Positions 1 to 7,562 of a stretch of 17,712 nt of DNA are shown here, in pieces. The stretch is from contig DPQS01000023.1 of NCBI GenBank assembly GCA_003537755.1, positions 1-17,712 of the forward strand, given 5' to 3'. The position numbers and the translations under genes are program-made. The notes beneath the pieces were generated by a model. That model saw nothing but the letters and a program-made list of their open reading frames with translations, did no database searches and was not told the DNA's origin. The stretch is from Clostridiales bacterium (GTDB lineage Bacteria > Bacillota > Clostridia > Christensenellales > CAG-314). How positions within the stretch are numbered: position 1 is the first letter of the stretch; every line of letters begins with the position of its first letter.

Positions 1-33
1 AGTAAAAAATCCGTAGTTAAAATGTAGATTCCA

Positions 34-80
34 TAGGGTTAATTTAGCCATCACTAATAATTTTTGCGAGCGTGACGGCG
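34..80 (+). repeat. Dispersed repeat, copy A
   Basis: This copy holds TAGGGTTAATTT, one variable base, then GCCATCACTAA, followed by TAATAATTTTT, GC and GAGCGTG. The first part recurs at 5704-5727 with one difference. The longer form recurs at 8593-8638 with small indels. It lies just beyond the 3' end of the first ABC exporter gene, antisense to that gene. All three copies read on the plus strand whatever the neighbouring gene direction. I do not recognise the family. Confidence 0.6.
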
Positions 81-115
81 GCTAATTATGCGTTAAACGA
101 CACTCACTGTCAGGG

Positions 116-2005
116 TTACGCCTGCGCCGCGGAAAGTTGGCGTTTGTTGTACTGCAACATATACAGCTGGTAGTAACGCCCCTTGTTGTGAAGCAGTTCG
201 GCATGGGTGCCCTGTTCCACAATTTCGCCGTGGCTCAGCACAATGATGTTGTCGGCGTGCTGAATGGTACTAAGTCTGTGCGCGACAATAAGCATTGTGC
301 CGATGTTCATCATCTTGTCCAGACTGTCCTGAATAAGCAATTCCGTTTCGGTGTCGATGTTTGCCGTCGCTTCGTCCAGAATCATTACTTCGGGGCGGTG
401 AATAAGCGTGCGTGCGAAACTTAGCAGTTGTCGCTGTCCCGCGCTGAAATTGTTGCCGCGTTCGCGTACTTCCTCGCCCAGTCCGTTGGCAAGACGGTCA
501 ATGAACTTGTCGGCATTTACATACCTGCAAGCCTCTTCCACCTGTTCGTCGGTAAAGTCGTCGCGAAGCACGATGTTACTGCGCACCGTACCCGCAAACA
601 AAAACACATCCTGCAACATCTGTCCGAAGTGCTTGCGCAAACTGGCAATCTTTATGTGACGGATGTTTATGCCGTCAAGCAGAATTTCACCCTTTTGTAT
701 GTCGTAATTGCGGCACAGCAGCGAAAGTATGGTTGTCTTGCCGCTGCCCGTTGCGCCGACAAACGCCACAGTGTCGCGAGCGTTTACGTGGAAACTTACA
801 CCCTTAAGCACCCACTGTTCGGGCTTGTAGGCAAACCACACGTTTCTGAACTCTATTTCGCCCTTAACCTCGTCCAATTCGATTGCATCCGCTTCGTCCA
901 CCACCTGCGGTTGCATGTCCATGATAGTAAATATCTTTTCCGCACTTGCAAACGCCGACTGCAGACGGTGGAATTGCTCCGCCAGACCGATAATCGGGTT
1001 GAAAAATTTGCTGATGTACATGTAGAAGGCAACGATTATTGCCGCGTCCACCACCTGCCCGAACACAGGCACGTTGTCGATAGCATTTTTACTGCCGAGA
1101 AACAGCAAACACAGCACCGACGACACGTACAGCATGTTGACAAGCGGACGGAATACGCCGAACACCAGTATCTGACTGCGTTGCGCCCTGTACAGACGTT
1201 TGTTCTTTTCGTCAAACTCATCCATTTTGCGCGCTTCGCGGTTAAACACCTGTATCACCTTCATGCCGGACAGGTTTTCCGACAAAAAAGTGTTGATGTC
1301 GGTGGTGCCGTTTTTCACCATGCGGTACGCCCTGCGACTGAACTTGCGGAAAATAACGGTAAACAGCACGATAAACGGCACAAAACACAGCACCATAAGG
1401 GTAAGCATGTAATTGACAAACAGCATTGCCACAAACACGCCCACTATTACAAGGCAGTTTTTGACAAGGTTTGCCAGCATACCGGTAAACATCATGCTGA
1501 TTGCGCCGGTATCGTTGGTTACGCGTGTTACCAGTTTGCCGACGGGGATTTCCGACAGTTGCGCGTGCGACAGACTTTCGATGTGCGTAAACGCGTCCTC
1601 TCGAAGTGCCGACACTATTTTTTGTCCCGTTTTTTGCAGTACCACCGACTGCACGTACGAACAGCCAAGCGACACCACAAGAATACTTGCGTACACGGCA
1701 ACGCGCCACAGCAGGTCGGACAGCGCAAATTCCGTTTCGATAAGGCGTTCCACGTCGGCAAGCAACAGCGGCGCGACAACGTCGTAGGCAATGCTTACAA
1801 GCAGCATTGCAAACACCAGTGCAAACTGGCCGACATACGGACGGGCGTACTTCATAAGCCGCCTGAAAATAACGCTATCCTTCATGTTGCGGTCAAACTG
1901 CATGGTTTCTTTTTTGTTTTTGACGGAAGCGTAGGCGACAACCAGCGCAACGGTAAACAACCCGATTATTCCGCCGACAATAAACAACGGAAGGTAGTCT
2001 TTCAT
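116..2005 (-). CDS. ABC exporter half-transporter (TMD-NBD), second gene of a heterodimeric pair
   Basis: This 629-residue protein fuses a six-helix exporter membrane domain to an ATPase domain. Walker A GATGSGKTT lies near residue 415, a divergent signature FSAGQ near 520, Walker B ILDEATA with the catalytic Glu near 541, and the switch His in VAHRLST near 574. An extra hydrophobic segment at residues 5-27 precedes the usual membrane domain, which makes it longer than the common 570-600 residues. The start ATG overlaps the previous gene's stop as ATGA and is preceded by GAGGAGG, so translation is probably coupled. With the partner at 2002-3780 it matches the BmrCD/LmrCD/TM287-288 layout: this subunit carries the intact Walker B Glu and the altered signature. 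Likely role is ATP-driven export of drugs, lipids or peptides across the cytoplasmic membrane; the substrate cannot be read from sequence. Confidence 0.93.
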   Translation of the reverse strand: MKDYLPLFIVGGIIGLFTVALVVAYASVKNKKETMQFDRNMKDSVIFRRLMKYARPYVGQFALVFAMLLVSIAYDVVAPLLLADVERLIETEFALSDLLWRVAVYASILVVSLGCSYVQSVVLQKTGQKIVSALREDAFTHIESLSHAQLSEIPVGKLVTRVTNDTGAISMMFTGMLANLVKNCLVIVGVFVAMLFVNYMLTLMVLCFVPFIVLFTVIFRKFSRRAYRMVKNGTTDINTFLSENLSGMKVIQVFNREARKMDEFDEKNKRLYRAQRSQILVFGVFRPLVNMLYVSSVLCLLFLGSKNAIDNVPVFGQVVDAAIIVAFYMYISKFFNPIIGLAEQFHRLQSAFASAEKIFTIMDMQPQVVDEADAIELDEVKGEIEFRNVWFAYKPEQWVLKGVSFHVNARDTVAFVGATGSGKTTILSLLCRNYDIQKGEILLDGINIRHIKIASLRKHFGQMLQDVFLFAGTVRSNIVLRDDFTDEQVEEACRYVNADKFIDRLANGLGEEVRERGNNFSAGQRQLLSFARTLIHRPEVMILDEATANIDTETELLIQDSLDKMMNIGTMLIVAHRLSTIQHADNIIVLSHGEIVEQGTHAELLHNKGRYYQLYMLQYNKRQLSAAQA

Positions 2006-3780
2006 GCGTTGTCCTCCTCTTCGTCAAGTTTCTGCAGTTCCACCATGTTGCGGTACTCGTCGCAGCGTGCAACCAGTTGTTCGTGTGTGCCGACGTCCAG
2101 CACTTTGCCGCCGTCGAGGTACACTATTTTGTCCAGATTCTGCACGGTGGTAACGCGGTGCGCCACAAGCAAGGTAGTCTTGCCTTTGCGCGTTTGTCTG
2201 AGATTGTCCAGTATCACGCGCTCGGTGTCGGTGTCCACCGCCGAAACGCTGTCGTCCAGTATCAGTATCGCCGCTTCCTTCATAAGGGCGCGCGCGATGC
2301 TTATGCGCTGTTTCTGTCCGCCCGACACGGTTACGCCGCGTTCGCCGAGCACGGTGTCGTAGCCGTTGGCAAACTCACGAATGTTGTCGTCAACGTCGGC
2401 AAGCGCCGCGCTGCGTTCCACAAGGGCGCGTTCGTCGGTGTCCGAAGCAAAGGAAATGTTGTCGGCAATGGTATCGCTGAACAGGAAATTGTCCTGCGGC
2501 ACATAAGCGCAGAAGTTGCGCAGACTGTGTATCGTGATGTCGTTTACATCCTTGTCGTCAATCAGCAGCGTGCCGTCCGGTACGTTGTAACAGCGAAGTA
2601 TCAGGTCGGCGACGGTTGTTTTGCCACTGCCCGTCTTGCCAACGATACCCACCGATTCGCCCGGGTTTATCGTAAAACTGACGTCGGACAACGCCTCGTA
2701 ATCGCCGTCGGGGTAGCGGAATGTAAGGTGACGGAATTCGATTTTGCCCGTCACTTCCGTAACGTCGGTTGCCGTCGGTTTGTCGTCAACTTCCTGCACG
2801 GCGTCCAATAGTTCCGAAACGCGTTTGAGGGAGGCACGTCCGCGCGAACTCATTTCGATAAGTTCCGTCACGGACATGACAGGCCAGATAATTGCGTTGA
2901 AATACCCGATAAATTCCATCAGTTCGCCTGCGTCGAATTTGCCCTGATACACAAGGTAGCCGCCGTAGCCGAGAATAATACACACCACAGATTCCACAAA
3001 CAGCGACACAAGCGTGTTGAGCAGTGCGCTTGCCTTGACGTAGGAAACGTTGGCTTTTTCGTTGTTTTTGTTAAGGCGTTTGAATGCGAGCAGTTCCTTA
3101 AATTCCTTGACAAACGCTTTGATTACGGCAATACCGCTGAAACTTTCCTGCGCAAAGTCCGACAGATCGGAAAAGGCTTTCTGACGTTCGTCCCACTTCA
3201 TTTCCATGTAGTGGCCCACAACCATACCTGCGGCAAACATCAGCCCGATGGGAATAAGGGTAAACAACGTCAGCACCCAGTCCATCACAAACATTTTGTA
3301 CAAACTCATGGTGCCAAGCAAAATTGCGTCTGCCGCCATAAGAATGCCGCTGCCGAAGCAGTCCTGCACCGTTTCGAGGTCGTTGGTAAACAGCGACATA
3401 AGATTGCCGATTTTTTCGCGCTGGTAGTAACTGACGGACAAGTTCTTGGCTTTGTCGAACATCTTACGTCTGAGGTCGCGTTCCACCTTACTGCCCGAGC
3501 CGAAAAAGCACATACGCCACAGGAAACGCCCGAACACCATTACGACGATTACCACAAACATCGGCACGCAAACGCGCCTGAACAGGAAATCGAGATCAAA
3601 TGTTTCCGTCACGCCGCCGCCGACATCCACAACGCCGTTTTTTACGCCGTTGATTACCATGCGGTAGCATTCGGGGATAAGCAGCTGGAAGTAGTCCACG
3701 GCAAAAAGAGTGGCAATACCAAGCAGCAGCCACAAACCGTATTTTATGTAAAATTTGTTGATGTGTTTTCCAAACAACAT
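2002..3780 (-). CDS. ABC exporter half-transporter with degenerate Walker B, first gene of the pair
   Basis: This 592-residue half-exporter has an N-terminal membrane domain (about residues 1-310) and a C-terminal ATPase domain. Walker A GKTGSGKTT lies near residue 380, a canonical-like signature VSGGQ near 484, Walker B ILILDDS near 506, and VAHRVTT near 539. Asp replaces the catalytic Glu after Walker B. In heterodimeric exporters such as TM287/288 and BmrCD this marks the degenerate nucleotide site, formed by this subunit's Walker motifs and the partner's altered signature. The start is supported by AAGGAG eight bases upstream. It is first in a two-gene operon under the promoter at 3915-3943, with a roughly 130-base leader. 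The family assignment is firm; the substrate is unknown. Confidence 0.94.
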   Translation of the reverse strand: MLFGKHINKFYIKYGLWLLLGIATLFAVDYFQLLIPECYRMVINGVKNGVVDVGGGVTETFDLDFLFRRVCVPMFVVIVVMVFGRFLWRMCFFGSGSKVERDLRRKMFDKAKNLSVSYYQREKIGNLMSLFTNDLETVQDCFGSGILMAADAILLGTMSLYKMFVMDWVLTLFTLIPIGLMFAAGMVVGHYMEMKWDERQKAFSDLSDFAQESFSGIAVIKAFVKEFKELLAFKRLNKNNEKANVSYVKASALLNTLVSLFVESVVCIILGYGGYLVYQGKFDAGELMEFIGYFNAIIWPVMSVTELIEMSSRGRASLKRVSELLDAVQEVDDKPTATDVTEVTGKIEFRHLTFRYPDGDYEALSDVSFTINPGESVGIVGKTGSGKTTVADLILRCYNVPDGTLLIDDKDVNDITIHSLRNFCAYVPQDNFLFSDTIADNISFASDTDERALVERSAALADVDDNIREFANGYDTVLGERGVTVSGGQKQRISIARALMKEAAILILDDSVSAVDTDTERVILDNLRQTRKGKTTLLVAHRVTTVQNLDKIVYLDGGKVLDVGTHEQLVARCDEYRNMVELQKLDEEEDNA

Positions 3781-3806
3781 ATCGTCCGCTCCTTACCGAG
3801 CCAAAT

Positions 3807-3860
3807 CAGGCGCATGCCGCGTAGCAAATGTCGCCTGCACTTCTCACGGCAAAACTACGC
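3807..3860 (-). promoter_or_regulatory. Interleaved inverted repeats in the exporter leader
   Basis: The untranslated leader of the exporter operon contains two overlapping inverted repeats. 3807-3812 (CAGGCG on plus) is complementary to 3832-3837. 3819-3824 (GCGTAG) is complementary to 3855-3860. The pairs interleave, so they could form a pseudoknot or two mutually exclusive hairpins. No U-rich tract follows, so this is not an obvious terminator. The bmrCD operon of Bacillus is known to use leader attenuation; any similar role here is inference. Confidence 0.3.
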
Positions 3861-3914
3861 TTACGACGGCACCGATGGCAAATTTGTCTTAGGTCTTGAA
3901 GTTAGTTATCCGTT

Positions 3915-3943
3915 AATATATCACATAAATTGTTATTAGGCAA
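3915..3943 (-). promoter_or_regulatory. Sigma-A-type promoter of the ABC exporter operon
   Basis: On the minus strand TTGCCT (3943-3938) is followed by exactly 17 bases and TATATT (3920-3915). The -10 is preceded by TG plus one base, an extended -10. Transcription would start near 3908 and give a leader of about 130 bases before the ATG at 3780. It lies back to back with the ABC-2 promoter, the two -35 boxes being about 50 bases apart. Confidence 0.6.
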
Positions 3944-3993
3944 ACAAAAGCACCGCAATATTTGAATTTCGGCGACAAATTACGGCAAAAGAG

Positions 3994-4022
3994 TTGACAA
4001 AAGTTTTGTACGGGCATAAACT
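3994..4022 (+). promoter_or_regulatory. Promoter of the ABC-2/GntR operon
   Basis: A perfect -35 TTGACA (3994-3999) is followed by a 17-base spacer and TAAACT (4017-4022), a 4/6 match to TATAAT. The predicted start, near 4029, falls inside the palindrome at 4024-4042, as expected for a repressed promoter. The leader before the ATPase ATG would be about 180 bases. Confidence 0.6.
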
Positions 4023-4023
4023 G

Positions 4024-4042
4024 TGTATATATCAGATATACA
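4024..4042 (+). promoter_or_regulatory. Probable GntR (YtrA-type) operator
   Basis: TGTATAT (4024-4030), spacer ATCAG and ATATACA (4036-4042) form a perfect 7-bp inverted repeat, weakly extended by CTG and CAG outside. Operators of YtrA-subfamily GntR regulators generally have outer TGTA...TACA half-sites, and a YtrA-like regulator is the third gene downstream. The site immediately follows the -10 box, so binding would block initiation. I saw no second copy in the window. Confidence 0.55.
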
Positions 4043-4094
4043 GTTGCATACAGAAGCCGCGTTGTAAAAACCGCATTGAATTTACCGCAAAATC

Positions 4095-4178
4095 CCGCAA
4101 GTGGCAAAAGGGCGGAAAACCGTTAAGCCGAAAATCGAGCCGACAAATGCAGGTAAAGCAGTCGGCTGTAACTTGCGG
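4095..4178 (+). promoter_or_regulatory. Structured leader RNA of the ABC-2 operon
   Basis: An outer 8-bp helix pairs CCGCAAGT (4095-4102) with ACTTGCGG (4171-4178). Inside, CGG (4113-4115) pairs with CCG (4120-4122) around AAAA. AGCCGAC (4138-4144) pairs perfectly with GTCGGCT (4161-4167) and is extended inwards by TGC/GCA (4148-4150 with 4158-4160). Together they resemble a three-way junction ending about 30 bases before the start codon. It does not match the riboswitch consensus sequences I could recall (c-di-GMP-I, THF, purine, fluoride, guanidine). Confidence 0.35.
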
Positions 4179-4210
4179 AAACCCTGCAACACCGTATCGA
4201 AGGAGAAAGA

Positions 4211-5062
4211 ATGCTGAAAGTTGCAAATCTGTGCAAACGCTTTGACGAATTTTGCCTTGACAACGTGTCGTTTGAAGTACCAGAAGGCATGATAGTCGGA
4301 TTTATCGGGCAAAACGGCGCAGGCAAAACCACCACGTTGAAGTGCATTATGCGTACCGTCCAGCCGGACAGCGGCAAGGTTGTCGTTTTCGGGCGCGACA
4401 TGGCAGAAACGGAAAAGGAAAGCAAGCAGTTGATAAGTTTCACCACGGGCGCGTTCGACTACTACCCCAACGACACTCTGAAAAAAATTGCCGACGTGTA
4501 CGCGACCTTTTACGACGAGTGGAGCAAGACGGATTTTGACAACTACTGCCGCCGCTTCAACCTTGTACTGACAAAAAAAGTGCGCGAATTGTCCGCAGGC
4601 ATGAAGGTTAAGTTTGCCCTTGCGCTTGCCATGAGCCACAACGCGAAATTGTTTATCTTTGACGAGCCTACCAGCGGACTGGACCCCATTGCGCGCGACG
4701 AACTGCTGGACGTATTCCGCGACATCGTTGATGACGGGGACAAAAGCATACTGTTCAGCACGCACATCACAAGCGACCTTGAAAAATGCGCCGACATCAT
4801 TCTGTTTATCAAGGACGGCAGGATTTTACTTGAAGAGGGCAAGGACGAACTGCTGGAAGAACACGTGATTGTAAAGGGCGGCATCGAACAGTTGACAAAC
4901 GACCTCAAGTCGCGCCTCGTCGCCGTAAAAACGCACCAATTCGGCTTTACCGCGCTTATGAGACGCAGTGATCTCAAAGCGATCGACAACCTTACGCAGG
5001 AAAAGCCCACGCTTGACGACATAATGGTTTATTACAACAAAAAGGGGGCTTTAACATGCTGA
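4211..5062 (+). CDS. ABC-2-type transporter ATPase (YtrB/PmtA-like)
   Basis: This 283-residue soluble ABC ATPase has Walker A GQNGAGKTT at about residues 33-41, signature LSAGM near 127, Walker B LFIFDEPTSGLD near 150, and the switch His in FSTHI near 184. The LS-x-GM signature, the SGLDP-x-x-R stretch and the C-terminal extension after residue 215 are typical of ATPases in GntR(YtrA)-ABC-2 operons. The start is set by AAGGAG six bases upstream. The end overlaps the permease start by 7 bases, indicating translational coupling. It should energise the 216-residue permease next door. Substrates in related systems include antimicrobial peptides and cytolytic modulins; none can be assigned here. 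Confidence 0.92.
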   Translation: MLKVANLCKRFDEFCLDNVSFEVPEGMIVGFIGQNGAGKTTTLKCIMRTVQPDSGKVVVFGRDMAETEKESKQLISFTTGAFDYYPNDTLKKIADVYATFYDEWSKTDFDNYCRRFNLVLTKKVRELSAGMKVKFALALAMSHNAKLFIFDEPTSGLDPIARDELLDVFRDIVDDGDKSILFSTHITSDLEKCADIILFIKDGRILLEEGKDELLEEHVIVKGGIEQLTNDLKSRLVAVKTHQFGFTALMRRSDLKAIDNLTQEKPTLDDIMVYYNKKGALTC

Positions 5063-5706
5063 AATTGCTGCTTAAAGAGCTTAAGTTGAACGTTAAGTTG
5101 CCGCTGTACCTGTTTACACTGCTTGCGGCAATGATGCTTATACCCAGTTACCCGATTATCGTCGGGGCAGGCTACACCATAATGCAGGTGTTTGTTTACC
5201 TGCAGTTGTGCGCCGCCAACAAGTCCATGGAATTTACGGCGGTACTGCCTGTAAAACGTCGCGACATAGTGGCAAGCACCACCGTTGTTATCGTGTTTTT
5301 TCAGGCTTTGTTTACGGCGGTAAGTCTGTTGCTTTTGCCCGTTGCAAAATTGCTGCACGTAGCCGACGGCAACATAGTCGGAATCGACGGCAACTTTACC
5401 TACGTTGCAATGGCACTTGTTTGCTTCGGGCTGTTCAATCTGGCATTTTTGCCCAAATTTTTCAGCACGGGTTACAAATACGGTCTGGCATTACTGCTGG
5501 GCACTGTATTCTTCGTTGTCGGCTACCTTGTCATGGAAACAATCGTGCAGGCAGTGCCGACGGTAAAGGCAATTTTTGACGGCTACAACGAGCAATATCT
5601 GTGGGCACGCGCCGCCGCGGCTGTGGTTGCGCTTGGCGCATACGTCGGATTGACATTTGCCGCAAACAACATTGCCGTGAAGAAATTTGAAAAGGTAAAC
5701 CTGTAG
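5056..5706 (+). CDS. ABC-2-type transporter permease
   Basis: This 216-residue integral membrane protein has about six hydrophobic helices: roughly residues 16-33, 36-55, 74-100, 115-137, 139-165 and 186-208. A cytoplasmic-type loop, PVKRRDIVAS, at about 65-74 resembles the conserved segment of small ABC-2 permeases (ABC2_membrane family). The start ATG overlaps the ATPase gene, and AAAGGGGG lies about seven bases upstream. The protein is small and presumably dimerises with two copies of the ATPase. The TAG stop lies inside dispersed repeat copy B. Family confidence is good from topology and context; direct motif evidence is limited. Confidence 0.85.
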   Translation: MLKLLLKELKLNVKLPLYLFTLLAAMMLIPSYPIIVGAGYTIMQVFVYLQLCAANKSMEFTAVLPVKRRDIVASTTVVIVFFQALFTAVSLLLLPVAKLLHVADGNIVGIDGNFTYVAMALVCFGLFNLAFLPKFFSTGYKYGLALLLGTVFFVVGYLVMETIVQAVPTVKAIFDGYNEQYLWARAAAAVVALGAYVGLTFAANNIAVKKFEKVNL

Positions 5707-5730
5707 GGTTAATTTTGCCATCACTAACCA
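5704..5730 (+). repeat. Dispersed repeat, copy B (short form)
   Basis: TAGGGTTAATTT, T, GCCATCACTAA matches copy A (34-57) at all but one base and then diverges. Its first three bases are the permease stop codon, so the element abuts or supplies the 3' end of that gene. Confidence 0.6.
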
Positions 5731-5815
5731 CACAAATAAAAACAAACCATTTACAGTTAACATTTGCAAAAGTTACCTGCAGTGACAACGGCAGACCAAA
5801 AACAATCAAAGAAAA

Positions 5816-6190
5816 ATGAAACTTATCGTACTTACCCGAAACGAACAACCAATATACGAACAACTTTTTGAGCAGATACGTGCGCAGGTGCTGAGCGGCG
5901 AACTGCAACCACACTACTGCCTGCCGTCGATACGCACCGTCTCGCGCGAACTGGGCATAAGCGTAATTCCGGTCAAGACGGCTTACGACTTACTGGAAAA
6001 GGACGGTTACATCTACACGGTGCAGGGCAAGGGCTGTTTTGTTGCGGAAATTGCCGACCGCGAACTGCTCCGCGCAAGGCTTGCCGCAGACAGCGTGCGA
6101 AACACGGTGTTTTGTTGCAAAAGTCTCGGCTACACCGCCGAAGAAGTAACCGACCTTGTAACCAACGCCTACACCGAACCGAACGACTAA
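5816..6190 (+). CDS. GntR-family transcriptional regulator, YtrA/PmtR subfamily
   Basis: This 124-residue protein has an N-terminal winged helix-turn-helix (about residues 10-77) with typical GntR features: PIYEQLFEQI, LPSIRTVSRELGIS, AYDLLEKDGYI and a GKGCFV wing. The C-terminal part is only about 45 residues, as in YtrA-type regulators, which dimerise through a short helical tail rather than a FadR or HutC domain. It follows the ABC-2 permease by 109 bases on the same strand and probably represses its own operon through the palindrome at 4024-4042. The ribosome binding site is weak (AAAGAAAA just before ATG). Low expression would suit a repressor. The effector is unknown. Confidence 0.9.
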   Translation: MKLIVLTRNEQPIYEQLFEQIRAQVLSGELQPHYCLPSIRTVSRELGISVIPVKTAYDLLEKDGYIYTVQGKGCFVAEIADRELLRARLAADSVRNTVFCCKSLGYTAEEVTDLVTNAYTEPND

Positions 6191-6238
6191 CCGCCCGGTG
6201 ACGGTTGCGTACAAAAAAATCCGAAACACACAAAAACC

Positions 6239-6270
6239 AAGAGCCGACCCTATCCGTAAGGTCGGCTCTT
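6239..6270. terminator. Bidirectional-looking terminator hairpin
   Basis: AAGAGCCGACC (6239-6249) pairs perfectly with GGTCGGCTCTT (6260-6270) around a 10-base loop. It sits 48 bases after the GntR stop, between convergent genes. The T tracts are short on plus and stronger on minus (TTGGTTTTTG). Confidence 0.65.
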
Positions 6271-6301
6271 AATGTTCCGTAGGTAACGAAAAATACGACT
6301 A

Positions 6302-6385
6302 AAAAACACGACACCAACAAAGATACGCACGTTTCCAAGTCATAAAACTTCGGGACGGGCGCACCACAGTCGGTGTCGTGTTTTT
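6302..6385. terminator. Long-looped 14-bp hairpin with T tracts on both sides
   Basis: AAAAACACGACACC (6302-6315) is perfectly complementary to GGTGTCGTGTTTTT (6372-6385). The 56-base interior contains a smaller hairpin (CCAAGT with ACTTCGG, one bulged base). T-rich runs follow on both strands. It can act as a terminator for the converging transcripts, but the large structured interior is unusual for one and may mark a small RNA. Confidence 0.5.
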
Positions 6386-6588
6386 ACATTTAATTATTTT
6401 TTTATATTCTTTGAAATTTTGTAAAACGTGCAATCAGTGACCCTAAACAAACCACTTTCTGCTGTTTAACAGGTTAAAGCGGTATATTTATCGTAAAGCC
6501 CTCTCTATAATTGCACAGCATTAAAGGCATGCTTTGCTGTGCGCCGTTTTACCAAAATACAATTGCAAACAATGTTGCTGCCCGGCTT
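6386..6588. other. Remaining non-coding DNA before yraN, with a hairpin
   Basis: No convincing gene is present. An AT-rich stretch (6386-6420) is followed by GC-TG-TTTAAC-AG-GTTAAA-GC near 6461-6480, a short palindrome. GCACAGCA (6513-6520) pairs perfectly with TGCTGTGC (6535-6542), helped by an inner AAAG/CTTT pairing. No T tract follows it on the minus strand, so it is a weak terminator for yraN. The rest shows nothing I can name. Confidence 0.4.
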
Positions 6589-6933
6589 TCAGCAGCGGAA
6601 CGCGTCCCTGAGAAGAGTGACCTGTTCGGGCATTACTTCCACCACGTCAAAGCGGACAGGGGCACCGTATTTGCCGTTTGCCGTAAGCCACAACTTTGCA
6701 CACTGCACGATTGTCTGTTGCTTGCGCCAATCAACAGCCTCCCGCGGCGCACCGAACGCGTAACTTGTACGTGCCTTCACTTCGACAAACACGATGTATG
6801 CACCGTCCTGCGCCACAATGTCAATCTCGCCGAAGTGGCAGAAATAGTTGCGTTGCATTATTTTGTAGCCCTGTTTTTGAAGATACTTTGCGGCGATATC
6901 CTCACCCATGCCGCCCTGTTGCCGCTTGTTCAT
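6589..6933 (-). CDS. yraN: YraN/UPF0102 family nuclease-like protein
   Basis: This 114-residue protein matches the UPF0102 family in length and motifs. GGMGEDIAAKYL opens it, NYFCHFGEIDIVAQDG carries the acidic motif, and VFVEVKART carries the Glu-x-Lys of the restriction-endonuclease-like fold. The family resembles Holliday-junction-resolvase-type nucleases, but its cellular role is poorly defined. The start ATG overlaps the rnhB stop as ATGA and is preceded by GAGGG, so the two are translationally coupled. The rnhB-yraN order is common in Bacillota. Confidence 0.92.
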   Translation of the reverse strand: MNKRQQGGMGEDIAAKYLQKQGYKIMQRNYFCHFGEIDIVAQDGAYIVFVEVKARTSYAFGAPREAVDWRKQQTIVQCAKLWLTANGKYGAPVRFDVVEVMPEQVTLLRDAFRC

Positions 6934-7562
6934 TGTTTGCCCTCGTCAACCGGCAGGTCAACAAAGTGCCCGATGAAACTGCGCCTGTGTATCGGGCAAG
7001 GTCCGTACTCTTTAAGCCGCGCTATGTGGTCGGCAGTGCCGTATCCCTTGTGCTTGGCAAAGTTGTACTGCGGATACTGTTTGTCCAATTCCAGCATCAT
7101 GCGGTCACGCGTAACCTTGGCAACAATGCTGGCGGCGGCGATGCTGTAACTCAACGCGTCGCCGTGCACCAGCGACAATGTGCGCACTGGTACATCGAGT
7201 TGCACCGCGTCGATAAGCACGCAATCGACCTTTTTGAAGCCGTTTACACACTTAATCATGCCCTGTTTGGTAGCATTTAGTATGTTAATTTCGTCAATCG
7301 TGCGATTGTCGATGACAGCCACCTGCACATCGATTGCGCGGGCAATGATTTCGTCGTACAGTTTGTCGCGCTTTTTTGCAGACAGTTTCTTACTGTCGTT
7401 TACGCCGTCGATTATCCGTTCGGGTTCAAGCGGCATAATTACGCCTGCAACCACAACGGGACCCGCAAGCGGACCGCGCCCTGCTTCGTCTATTCCTCCG
7501 ATAAGTTTTGCACCGCCTTCCATAAGGCTTTGTTCGTATTCCAGCAGCATTTTTGTCACCAT
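6930..7562 (-). CDS. rnhB: Ribonuclease HII
   Basis: This protein of about 210 residues removes RNA from RNA-DNA hybrids and single misincorporated ribonucleotides. The signature GIDEAGRGPLAGPVVVAGV near residue 22 gives the first Asp and Glu. NDSKKLSAKKRDKL, VLIDAV and AAASIVAKVTRDRMM carry the remaining acidic residues, and HKGYGT is also typical. Three starts are possible: GTG at 7565, ATG at 7562 and ATG at 7550. I chose 7562; AAGGTG lies close upstream, and 7550 has its own weak GGTGA. It sits between rbgA and yraN, its usual neighbours. Confidence 0.93.
   Translation of the reverse strand: MVTKMLLEYEQSLMEGGAKLIGGIDEAGRGPLAGPVVVAGVIMPLEPERIIDGVNDSKKLSAKKRDKLYDEIIARAIDVQVAVIDNRTIDEINILNATKQGMIKCVNGFKKVDCVLIDAVQLDVPVRTLSLVHGDALSYSIAAASIVAKVTRDRMMLELDKQYPQYNFAKHKGYGTADHIARLKEYGPCPIHRRSFIGHFVDLPVDEGKQ

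Noticed and set aside
428..2362. Long plus-strand open frame opposite the ABC exporter genes
   Set aside because: The translation is rich in His, Val and Lys with no recognisable domain, and it mirrors two well-supported ABC genes. It is an antisense shadow produced by codon bias.
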